64,000 bases of DNA from an uncultured bacterium (GTDB taxonomy: Bacteria; Bacillota_I; Bacilli_A; RFN20; CAG-826), in NCBI GenBank assembly GCA_949291375.1, contig CASEVI010000005.1, positions 1-64,000 of the forward strand, in the 5' to 3' direction. This document shows, piece by piece, positions 37,264 to 45,410 of the stretch. The position numbers and the translations under genes are program-made. The first letter of the stretch is position 1. Each line of letters opens with the position of its first letter. The notes beneath the pieces were generated by a model, which was not told where the DNA came from, made no database searches, and saw nothing but the letters and a program-made list of their open reading frames with translations.

Positions 37264-39255
37264 ATGATTAAAGAAGAAAAGTTTTTGCTCAATAAAAATA
37301 CAGGCGAAGAGATTGATATTAAGCAATCCGATTTTGAGTTTGTTCAACAAGATTCTAAAATTCATGATACAAAATTCAAAAGCAAAGCTACAACTTTCTT
37401 TAAAGATTCTATTAAAAGATTTTTAAAGTCAAAATCTGCTACTGCTGGCGGAATTATTGTTGGAGTTTTAGTACTTTTAGCAATTGTTGTACCTTTCTGT
37501 ACTCCTAACGTTGGTGCTTTTGATGTTGATAGAAACAATGTTGGTGGTCAAACAATTGAAAAGAATATTCAACCAAAATTATTCCCTTCTGGAACAGGAT
37601 TCTGGGATGGAACAATTAGAAAAACTGGGGTTTTATTTGATGAATCTACTCAAAGACCTCAAGGATATAGAGAAGGTGTATTCTCTGAATTAGAAACATA
37701 TACAGGTGTTGTTAATGCTTCTAATGCTTTAGGTAAAGGTGGATATGTTTGTGTTTTCTGTCCAGATGGAACAGTTAATGGAAATATGTATTCTCCTTAT
37801 ATTGATTTTGATTTAGAAAATGTTGAATATACTATTACTTATTCCACTTTAGATGAAGTTTATCCAGGATATGTCACAAGTCCATATCGTTTATTACTTC
37901 AAGATTCAGAAGGTAATAAATACACTCTTTCTGAATATAGTAATGATTTAAAAGGCGAAGTTAATATTAATGAGGTTTTAGGGAATGTTACCTTAAATGA
38001 AGAAGGAAAATTTAATGCTAGATTTATGTTTGAAATTCAAGCTACTTCTTCAGGTAGAGGTTCAATCATTTTAGATGATGTTATTATTTCTTCTAATTCA
38101 ACTGATAGTGCTGAAAAAGAATTATTAGATTCAATTTCATTTACTGAAGGTAATGAATTATTACTTAGAACAGCTGAAAGCGGAAATGCTTGGACATCAA
38201 CTTCAGGTAGAAATGCTTATAAAGTTAATTATATTTATTGTAATTTCGTTTACGATCAATATGAAGATGTTTATGGAAATCAAGAAATGACAATTTCTTC
38301 AACATCAATTGTTGGTTATCAAGCTCAAGGCGAAATTCAAATTAATTTATCAAACGATCACTCTGCAGCAACATCAGATAAAGATGAACTCGCTCAAAGA
38401 TTTAAAATTTTAGATTTAGATAATGGATTAATTGTCGAAGTTATTGAACAAATCGGTGATGCAACTTATAATCCAAGTAGAAATAGATGGGATGGTTATA
38501 CCTTAAGATGTATTATTAGAGGCTATAGATATTATGGCTATGATTCAATGCCAATGTTTATTTTTGGTACTAATAGTAATAAGAGAGATTATTGTAAATT
38601 AATCTTCACATCTATGAGATTCTCTTTCCTTCTTGCCATTGGTGTTAGTGCCGTTAACATTATTTTTGGTCTTGTTTGGGGATCAATTTCTGGATATTTC
38701 GGTGGTTGGACCGATATTATTATGGAAAGAATTGTTGAAATTGTCGGTTCTTTACCAACAACGGTTGTTATTACTCTTTGTATTATGTATGGTAACCAAT
38801 TTGATTGGGGTTCGGCTAGTGATGTTATTGCATTGATGGTCGCATTATTCTTAACCGGTTGGATGGGCGTTGCTGCTAGAACAAGAACGCAATTCTATAG
38901 ATTTAAGGGCAGAGAATATGTTTTAGCTTCTAGAACTTTAGGTGCTAAAGATAGTCGATTAATCTTTAGACATATTCTTCCTAACTCCATGGGAACAATT
39001 ATTACTGGTTCAATTCTTATGATTCCAAGTGTTATTTATACTGAAGCATCTATTGCTTATTTAGGATTAGGTCTTTCAGGACAAAATATGTTTGGTGTTA
39101 TCTTAAGTGAAGCAAACTCCAATTATATGGGAGAAACAACATACATTTTAATAATTCCAACTGTTTTAATGGCTTTACTCCTTATTTCATTTAACCTCTT
39201 TGGTAATGGATTAAGAGATGCCTTTAACCCACAACTTAAAGGAGGAGAACAATAA
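37264..39255 (+). CDS. oppC: Oligopeptide ABC permease OppC with a giant extracytoplasmic insertion
   Basis: 663 residues from ATG 37264 (an earlier ATG at 37219 overlaps oppB and has no homology). Normal OppC is about 300 residues. Helix 1 is at about 60-80; residues 85-425 form a large Ser/Thr/Asn- and aromatic-rich beta-type domain; then the family motif FGTNSNKRD (usual FGTDxxGRD) at 434-442 and five membrane helices. The EAA loop is EYVLASRTLGAKDSRLIFRH. The insertion sits outside the membrane and could contact OppA or peptides. The core identity is certain; the function of the insertion is unknown. Confidence 0.9.
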   Translation: MIKEEKFLLNKNTGEEIDIKQSDFEFVQQDSKIHDTKFKSKATTFFKDSIKRFLKSKSATAGGIIVGVLVLLAIVVPFCTPNVGAFDVDRNNVGGQTIEKNIQPKLFPSGTGFWDGTIRKTGVLFDESTQRPQGYREGVFSELETYTGVVNASNALGKGGYVCVFCPDGTVNGNMYSPYIDFDLENVEYTITYSTLDEVYPGYVTSPYRLLLQDSEGNKYTLSEYSNDLKGEVNINEVLGNVTLNEEGKFNARFMFEIQATSSGRGSIILDDVIISSNSTDSAEKELLDSISFTEGNELLLRTAESGNAWTSTSGRNAYKVNYIYCNFVYDQYEDVYGNQEMTISSTSIVGYQAQGEIQINLSNDHSAATSDKDELAQRFKILDLDNGLIVEVIEQIGDATYNPSRNRWDGYTLRCIIRGYRYYGYDSMPMFIFGTNSNKRDYCKLIFTSMRFSFLLAIGVSAVNIIFGLVWGSISGYFGGWTDIIMERIVEIVGSLPTTVVITLCIMYGNQFDWGSASDVIALMVALFLTGWMGVAARTRTQFYRFKGREYVLASRTLGAKDSRLIFRHILPNSMGTIITGSILMIPSVIYTEASIAYLGLGLSGQNMFGVILSEANSNYMGETTYILIIPTVLMALLLISFNLFGNGLRDAFNPQLKGGEQ

Positions 39256-39257
39256 TT

Positions 39258-41285
39258 ATGGCAAATGAAAATAACACAATTATTCGTGATAAAGATCACC
39301 GTGTTCTTCAAGTCAAAGACCTTGTTGTCTCCTTTAAGACTGATAGAGGTATAGTTCATGCTGTTAGAGGTGTTAGTTTTGATCTTTATAAAGGTGAAAC
39401 ACTTTGTATAGTTGGAGAATCAGGTAGTGGAAAATCTGTTACTAATAAAGCGATTATTGGTATTTCTGCTGCAAACGCCATAATTGAACAAGGTTCAATT
39501 ATGTATGAAGGTGAAGACTTAGTTAGAGTTAGTGAAGAAGAATTCCATCGTATTAGAGGACATAAAATTGGAATGATCTTCCAAGACCCATTAAGTGCTT
39601 TAAACCCTGTTATGAAGGTTGGAAAACAAATTATTGAAGCAACCATGATTAACAAAAATATTTTAAAGAAACATTACAATGAATTAATTTCAAAAGAACA
39701 CATTAAATTTAACAATGAAATTACCAATTTTTTATATGATCAAGATAAAATAGAAAAAGAAGTTAATAAAATTGAAAATTTGTTAAAATCTTATAAAAAA
39801 GCTTCATTTGCATTAGAAAAAAATCAAAATGAAGAGAAAAAAGGTGATTTAGAAACTACTAAAGCAAAAGTTTTAGAAGATGTTAAAAGTTTAATCAACG
39901 ATACAAAAATATTTATTAATACTGAAGTTGAAAGATTAAACGAACGTGTTGGCCATTATGAAAGAAAATTGGCTAAAAAAGATGAATTTAGTGATCTTAA
40001 AAAGGAAATTGCTGAAGTTGAACTTGCTACAACAACCGCTTTAAGAGATTTATATTTAGCTCATCATAACGAAGCAGATAAAATTGATTCAGAAGATGTT
40101 AGTTTCTTAACATTTAGAATTAATTTCTTAAAAGAATATGAAAAAATGCTTAAAAATAACCATAAAAAACTTCATCCTCTTTTAAAGAAAGATTTAAATG
40201 TTAGAAAAAAAGAAGCCAAAGTTGAAAATAAAGCTTATGCTTTAGATTTAAAAAAAGAACATGAAGAAAAATTAACTTCTTTAAATGAAGAATTAAAAGG
40301 AGTAGAAGAAAAAATTTCTGCTTTTGAAGCTTCTTTAAATGAAGAAGATAGAAATCATGTCCATGAAATCTTATCATCAAATAAGAAAAAACTTATTAAA
40401 AAACAAAAATTAGAGCTTAAAAATAGAGAAGTTAACGTTTCAAAAACTCATAAAGATACATCGTTAGAAATAGAAAAACTTCCTTTTGATGAATTGCAAA
40501 AACTTTATGATGATATTAAAAATATTCAAACTCGTATAAGTGAAGAAAAACGTCGTTACATTAATCAAACTAAAATTACAAAAGCCGAAGCAAAAAGAAT
40601 GGCTCTTGAAGTCATGAAAGAAGTTGGTATTCCACTTCCAGAAAGAAGATTTAAACAATATCCATTTGAATTCTCAGGTGGTATGAGACAAAGAATCGTT
40701 ATTGCTATTGCTTTAACAGCTAATCCAGAAATTTTAATTTGTGATGAGCCAACAACCGCTCTTGACGTTACTATTCAAGCTCAAATTCTTGAACTTATTA
40801 ATAAGTTAAAAAGAGAAAGACATTTAAGTTGTATCTTTATTACTCACGACTTAGGTGTTGTTGCTAACATGGCTGATAGAGTCGCTGTTATGTATGCAGG
40901 TAAGATTGTCGAATACGGACTTTCAAATGAAGTATTCTTTGATCCACGTCATCCATATACATGGGCACTTCTTTCTTCAGTTCCTGATGTTGATAGTAAA
41001 GAAAAACTTGAAGCTATTCCAGGAACACCTCCAGATATGCTTTATCCACCTGAAGGTGATGCCTTTGCTTTAAGAAGTAAATACGCTATGGCTATTGATT
41101 TTAAATATCAACCACCTTATTTTAAGGTAACTGATACACATTATGCTGCTACTTGGTTACTTTATCCAGGTGCTCCAAAAGTTGAAATGCCTAAAATTGT
41201 TAAAACCCGTATCGAAAATTCTTTAAAAGAAGAAGAAGAAAGAATTAAAAAAGAAAAGAAAAAGGAGGAGTCAATTCATGAATAA
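39258..41285 (+). CDS. oppD: Oligopeptide ABC ATPase OppD with a coiled-coil insertion
   Basis: 675 residues, twice the usual 330-350. Walker A GESGSGKS at 53-60 and Q-loop FQDP at 108-111 are normal. Then about 310 extra residues (about 135-440), dominated by Lys/Glu-rich heptad-like helices, are inserted before the signature SGGMRQR (473 onward). Walker B ends at Asp496-Glu497 in ICDEPTTALD, and the C-terminal peptide-ATPase region HPYTWALLSSVPDVD follows. It powers transport with OppF. Start set by AAAGGAGG about 12 nt upstream; 2-nt gap after oppC and 8-nt overlap with oppF. Confidence 0.93.
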   Translation: MANENNTIIRDKDHRVLQVKDLVVSFKTDRGIVHAVRGVSFDLYKGETLCIVGESGSGKSVTNKAIIGISAANAIIEQGSIMYEGEDLVRVSEEEFHRIRGHKIGMIFQDPLSALNPVMKVGKQIIEATMINKNILKKHYNELISKEHIKFNNEITNFLYDQDKIEKEVNKIENLLKSYKKASFALEKNQNEEKKGDLETTKAKVLEDVKSLINDTKIFINTEVERLNERVGHYERKLAKKDEFSDLKKEIAEVELATTTALRDLYLAHHNEADKIDSEDVSFLTFRINFLKEYEKMLKNNHKKLHPLLKKDLNVRKKEAKVENKAYALDLKKEHEEKLTSLNEELKGVEEKISAFEASLNEEDRNHVHEILSSNKKKLIKKQKLELKNREVNVSKTHKDTSLEIEKLPFDELQKLYDDIKNIQTRISEEKRRYINQTKITKAEAKRMALEVMKEVGIPLPERRFKQYPFEFSGGMRQRIVIAIALTANPEILICDEPTTALDVTIQAQILELINKLKRERHLSCIFITHDLGVVANMADRVAVMYAGKIVEYGLSNEVFFDPRHPYTWALLSSVPDVDSKEKLEAIPGTPPDMLYPPEGDAFALRSKYAMAIDFKYQPPYFKVTDTHYAATWLLYPGAPKVEMPKIVKTRIENSLKEEEERIKKEKKKEESIHE

Positions 41286-42681
41286 CGAAAAAGAAATTCG
41301 CCAAGAAGAAGAATTAGAATCCTCTAAAAAGAAAATGCTTGCAAAAGATGAAACTCTTTATCAAGAAATGCAAGAAACTAATGTAAATATTAGTAAAAAT
41401 GATGCCGCTGATGATTTACATGAACATTATCCACCATCTGATGATGAACTTAAAAATGTTACGACAGAAGATAAAGTTATTAAAGATATTCGTTCAAAAT
41501 GTAAATTTAAACAAGAATATGTTGATAACAATATTATTCTTTCAGTTAATCATTTAAAACAATATTTCTTCTTTGGCAGTGGACCTGGAAGATATAAACT
41601 TAAAGCAGTTCATGATGTTTCTTTCCAAGTTAAGGAAGGTGAATGTTTTGGGCTCGTTGGTGAATCTGGTTGTGGTAAAACAACTACTGGACGTTCAATT
41701 ATTAGACTTTATAATATTACTTCTGGATCTATTTATTATAAAGGTCATAGAATCGGCGCAGGTTCTAGATGGAACGAAAAGGAAATTAAATATACCAAAA
41801 TTAGATTTAATGAAGAAAAGAAAAAACTTGCTGAAGCATTAAAAAATAATGAAATCAGCAAGGAAGAACATGATAAAAAGTTAAAGGAAGCTAAAGAATA
41901 TTGCGATAATGTTTGTAAAGTTCAAAAAGCTAAAATTAAGCAAATTAAACATGATAATAATCATGTAGATCCTAAATTAATGAGAGAAATTCAAATGATC
42001 TTCCAAGATCCTGTTGATTCTCTTGATCCAAGAATGACTGTTGAAACAATCATTTCTGAAGGTTTACAGATTCAAGGATTTAGAAATAAAGCTGATAACC
42101 ACCGTAGAGTTGTTGAAGCATTAGAAAGAGTCGGCTTAATTGAAGATTATGCAAACCGTTATCCACATGAATTCTCTGGTGGTCAAAGACAAAGAATTGG
42201 TATTGCTAGAGCTTTAGTTATGAATCCAAAATTCTTAATTTGTGATGAACCTATTTCTGCTCTTGACGTTTCTATTCGTGCTCAAATCATTAATCTTTTA
42301 AACGATTTAAAAGACGAATATAAATTATCGATGCTTTTTATTGCTCACGATTTGTCAGTTGTTAAATATTTCTGTGATCGTATTGCTGTTATGTATTTTG
42401 GTGAAATTGTTGAACTCGCAACAAGTGATGAACTTTTTAAACATCCACTTCATCCATATACAAAATCACTTTTATCAGCAATTCCTAAACCAAACCCATT
42501 AACTGAGAAAAATAGAATAAGAATTACCTATAATCCTCAAAAAGAACATGATTATAGTGTTGAAAAACCTAAATTTGTAGAAATTTTACCAGGCCACTTT
42601 ATTTTAGCTAACTCAGTTGAAGTTGAAAAATATAAGAAAGAAATTGTTGAACTTGATAAAAAAGCTGATAGTGAACAATAA
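41278..42681 (+). CDS. oppF: Oligopeptide ABC ATPase OppF with N-terminal extension and insertion
   Basis: 467 residues against about 320 normally. An acidic N-terminal extension (1-85) precedes the ATPase. Walker A GESGCGKTT is at 128-136, a helical charged insertion at about 162-232 precedes FQDPVDSLDPRM, the signature FSGGQRQR is at 299 onward, then ICDEPISALDVSIRAQ, AHDLSVVKYFCDR and HPYTKSLLSAIPKPNP, all diagnostic of OppF. Its start overlaps the end of oppD; AAAGGAGG precedes it by 9 nt. Last gene of the operon. Confidence 0.93.
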   Translation: MNNEKEIRQEEELESSKKKMLAKDETLYQEMQETNVNISKNDAADDLHEHYPPSDDELKNVTTEDKVIKDIRSKCKFKQEYVDNNIILSVNHLKQYFFFGSGPGRYKLKAVHDVSFQVKEGECFGLVGESGCGKTTTGRSIIRLYNITSGSIYYKGHRIGAGSRWNEKEIKYTKIRFNEEKKKLAEALKNNEISKEEHDKKLKEAKEYCDNVCKVQKAKIKQIKHDNNHVDPKLMREIQMIFQDPVDSLDPRMTVETIISEGLQIQGFRNKADNHRRVVEALERVGLIEDYANRYPHEFSGGQRQRIGIARALVMNPKFLICDEPISALDVSIRAQIINLLNDLKDEYKLSMLFIAHDLSVVKYFCDRIAVMYFGEIVELATSDELFKHPLHPYTKSLLSAIPKPNPLTEKNRIRITYNPQKEHDYSVEKPKFVEILPGHFILANSVEVEKYKKEIVELDKKADSEQ

Positions 42682-42694
42682 TATATGTAAAGTT

Positions 42695-42723
42695 AAAGAG
42701 GTATTAAAAATATACCTCTTTTT
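42695..42723 (+). terminator. Terminator of the opp operon
   Basis: AAAGAGGTAT (42695-42704) pairs with ATACCTCTTT (42712-42721) around TAAAAAT, ending in T-rich sequence. Confidence 0.88.
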
Positions 42724-42808
42724 CATTTAGTTATTCCCCGTGTTCTTATTGATTTATGATTCTTTTGAGTATATAGTTATAGGATGAAAAGGGGAAAATT
42801 AAAATATT

Positions 42809-43288
42809 ATGAAAACAAAATATTTAAGTATTTTAGCACTTCCTTTTGTTTTAGCTAGCTGTGGAAGTGAAAAAACTGTTATTGAAGGGATTACTCCTTC
42901 ATTTTGTAATAGTTTAAGTAAAACATTCGTTGATCAAATGATTGATGAGATTGAAAAACCAGCTCCAAGTGAAGAAGGAGAAGAAGTTGAAAACTTTGTT
43001 GTTTTAAGATTCTATTCTCCAGAAGTAGTTACTATTAATGATGTCGACTATAACTTCGTAGTATTTTCTTGTTATGATGATAGCAATGATGGTGCTGTTG
43101 AAACTATTGGTGGTATTAACTTTAATTATGCTAACTCTCATACAAATGGTTATTTATATGATGGAAGTAATTTTTCAACTTTAAGACTTCATTTTATGTT
43201 AGCAGATTTTACAAAGGAAGATGTTGAAACTGTTTCAAATGTTTATGAAACAGGTATCTATCATTTAAATTATAGATACAATTTCTAA
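42809..43288 (+). CDS. Small lipoprotein of unknown function
   Basis: 159 residues. Lipoprotein signal peptide MKTKYLSILALPFVLASC with Cys18 as the lipidated residue. The mature part is acidic, rich in Tyr, Phe and Asn, and predicted to be mostly beta. No family recognised. SD AAGGGG about 15 nt before ATG; own terminator downstream. Located after the opp terminator, so linkage to peptide uptake is only positional. Confidence 0.7.
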   Translation: MKTKYLSILALPFVLASCGSEKTVIEGITPSFCNSLSKTFVDQMIDEIEKPAPSEEGEEVENFVVLRFYSPEVVTINDVDYNFVVFSCYDDSNDGAVETIGGINFNYANSHTNGYLYDGSNFSTLRLHFMLADFTKEDVETVSNVYETGIYHLNYRYNF

Positions 43289-43318
43289 TTTAAGAAAAAA
43301 ATAATTAGCTAAACTTTT

Positions 43319-43357
43319 AAAAACGATTATTTTAAATTCAAAATAATCGTTTTTTTC
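43319..43357 (+). terminator. Terminator after the lipoprotein gene
   Basis: AAAAACGATTATTTT pairs with AAAATAATCGTTTTT around AAATTC; uninterrupted T-tract. Confidence 0.92.
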
Positions 43358-43432
43358 ATTATAATTTAAATGTAAAGTTTTTATTCATTTAGTTTAATTT
43401 ACTTATTAATAATAAAGGAGTTAAATAAAATT

Positions 43433-43825
43433 ATGAAAGTTGCATTAATCGCTCATGATAAAAAGAAAAATGATATGATTGAACTTGCTAAAAAATATAA
43501 AGATGTTTTATCACTTCATAAAGTATATGCTACTGGAACAACTGGAACACTTGTTAAAGGAGCTACTGGACTTGATATTATTTGTTTAAAAAGCGGACCA
43601 TTAGGAGGAGATCAACAAATCGGTAGTATGATTGCCGATTCTTCTTTAGATTTAGTTATTTTTTTAAGAGATCCTTTAACTGCTCAACCTCATGAACCAG
43701 ATATTAGTGCTCTTTTAAGACTTTGTGATGTTACTAATACTCCTTTAGCAACTAATATAGCTAGTGCAATTATTATGTTAGATGCATTAAATGAAAATAG
43801 AATACCTTGTAAAAAGATTGATTAA
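43433..43825 (+). CDS. mgsA: Methylglyoxal synthase
   Basis: 130 residues, full length. Converts dihydroxyacetone phosphate to methylglyoxal and phosphate, a bypass of lower glycolysis relieving sugar-phosphate stress. Key residues: His8-Asp9 (IAHDKKK), the phosphate loop ATGTTGTLV, Asp60 in [10 protein letters not shown] (catalytic base), Asp80 in [14 protein letters not shown] and His87. All are conserved, so active. SD AAAGGAG is 13 nt from ATG. Monocistronic. Confidence 0.95.
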   Translation: MKVALIAHDKKKNDMIELAKKYKDVLSLHKVYATGTTGTLVKGATGLDIICLKSGPLGGDQQIGSMIADSSLDLVIFLRDPLTAQPHEPDISALLRLCDVTNTPLATNIASAIIMLDALNENRIPCKKID

Positions 43826-43943
43826 TTTTTAAAAGATTAAAAATTAATCAATCTAATTCATTCATATTTAAATTCGCTACTTTATAGTAGTGTTTTTTAA
43901 GATTATATTTTAAAAATATGATAATTATCGTAATAATTTAATT

Positions 43944-45226
43944 ATGAAAAATTCTTATATTCCTAGATTATTTGATAAAACATTATCGTTCTTATTACCA
44001 TGTGTTGGAAGAGTTTTAGTTTCTATTCCTAAAGGATGTGGAAAATCAACAACGTGTTCTAGTTTTGCTAACGAAATTATTGATTTAACTGATGAAATTG
44101 TTTATGCAGATTTAATTAAACTTGTGACTTTATCGCCTTCTGAGTTTTTAAAAAATAGAAAAAACTTTATTAATTGATGAACGGTAAGTTATTTCTTTTA
44201 TTTGGAATAATATTAAACTTGAATGAGATAAATATGATAGTTTTTGGTATTTTTATCTTAACTGGTAGTATTAGCAATATAAATAGTAAAAATCAACCAT
44301 TATCAAGACATACTGAAACATTGAGAATTAAAAAAATTATGAGAATTATGTCTTTATTTGAAAGTAAAGATAGTAACGGCTTAGTTTCTTTATCAAATTT
44401 AAAAGAAAATATGTTTACTGTTGTAAGGTGTGATAAAACTTTAAGTGATTATGCTTATTTTATTTGTCAAGGTAAATGGCCATTATCTTTATCTTTTAAT
44501 GATGAAAAAACTTCTTTATATCAAGCTAAAGCTTTTTATTCTTCATTAGTAAGTGAAGATATGTTTACAATTAAAGATCTAAAAATATATAAAGATGAAC
44601 AAAAAGCAAGTAGTTTTTTAGATCTTATGCTCGAAATATCTCTTCTCAGTGTGCTGATAATGTGATTATTAATGATTTTTTAAAAAAACAAAATACATTT
44701 GCTAACGAAACATTTTTAAAATATATGGATGCAGCTAAAAGATTATATATTATTGATGAACTTGAAGCTTGGAATCCTAATTTAAGAAGTAAAGTTGTTA
44801 TTAGAAGCAAAAACACAAGACATTTTTTCTGATCCTTCAATTGGAGTCTCTGCTTTATGTTTAACACCACTTTTACTTTTTAAAGATATGAATACTTTTG
44901 GACCTCTTTTCGAAGATTTAGGTATAAGAGATTTAAGAGTTTATGCTGATGTTATTGATGCTAAAATTTATTATTATCGTGATAGATATGATAATGAAAT
45001 TGATGCAGTAATTGTTTTTGATGATGGTAATTATGGATAAGCTAAAATAAAACTCGGTACTGAAGAATAAATCAATAATTCGGCAAAAAAATTATTAAAA
45101 TTAAAAGAAAATATTTTTGATAACAATAAAGAAGCTTCTTTTTTATTAATTATTACTGCGACATCTTTAGCATATAAAAGAGAAGATGGAGTATATATAG
45201 CTCCTTTTGAAACATTAACTTATTAA
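43944..45226 (+). pseudogene. DUF4143-type AAA ATPase, decayed
   Basis: A continuous family match broken across frames. It starts KNSYIPRLFDKTLSFLLP with P-loop PKGCGKSTT, stops near 44177, resumes with LTGSISN and RHTETLRIKKIMRIM, shifts near 44640 into ADNVIINDFLKKQNTF, shifts again in a T-run at 44822 into SDPSIGVSALCLTP and FGPLFEDLGIRDLRVYADV, then reads through two in-frame TAA (after GNYG and after GTEE) to REDGVYIAPFETLTY and TAA at 45224-45226. Intact proteins of this family (AAA_14 plus DUF4143, about 420 residues) are predicted NTPases of unknown role, common in mobile gene pools. At least five lesions; not functional. Confidence 0.85.
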
Positions 45227-45332
45227 TATTAAATACTAGTTTTTTACTATTTTTAAAAGTATAAAAAATAGCAAGAAATTTTATACTAATTATTTTTTTA
45301 CTCTCTTAATTTAGTGTATACTTATTAAAGAT

Positions 45333-45370
45333 GTTTATTTTATTTATAGAAAATAAAATAAACTTTTTTT
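45333..45370 (+). terminator. Strong hairpin upstream of nrdA
   Basis: A 13-bp perfect stem, GTTTATTTTATTT with AAATAAAATAAAC, loop ATAGA, seven T. A TGTATACTT -10-like string lies just before it. It either ends transcripts from the left or acts as an attenuator for nrdAB. Confidence 0.75.
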
Positions 45371-45410
45371 ATCTTAAATCTTATAAAAAAGAGGGTCATA
45401 ATAAAAGAAT

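Noticed and set aside
44990-45075. TAA read as sense (stop-codon recoding) in the ATPase
   Set aside because: Genuine genes throughout the window end in TAA, and the same sequence also has several frameshifts, so decay explains it better.
45227-45410. NrdR boxes upstream of nrdAB
   Set aside because: No pair of 16-bp NrdR-like motifs with proper spacing was found; single AT-rich partial matches are expected by chance.
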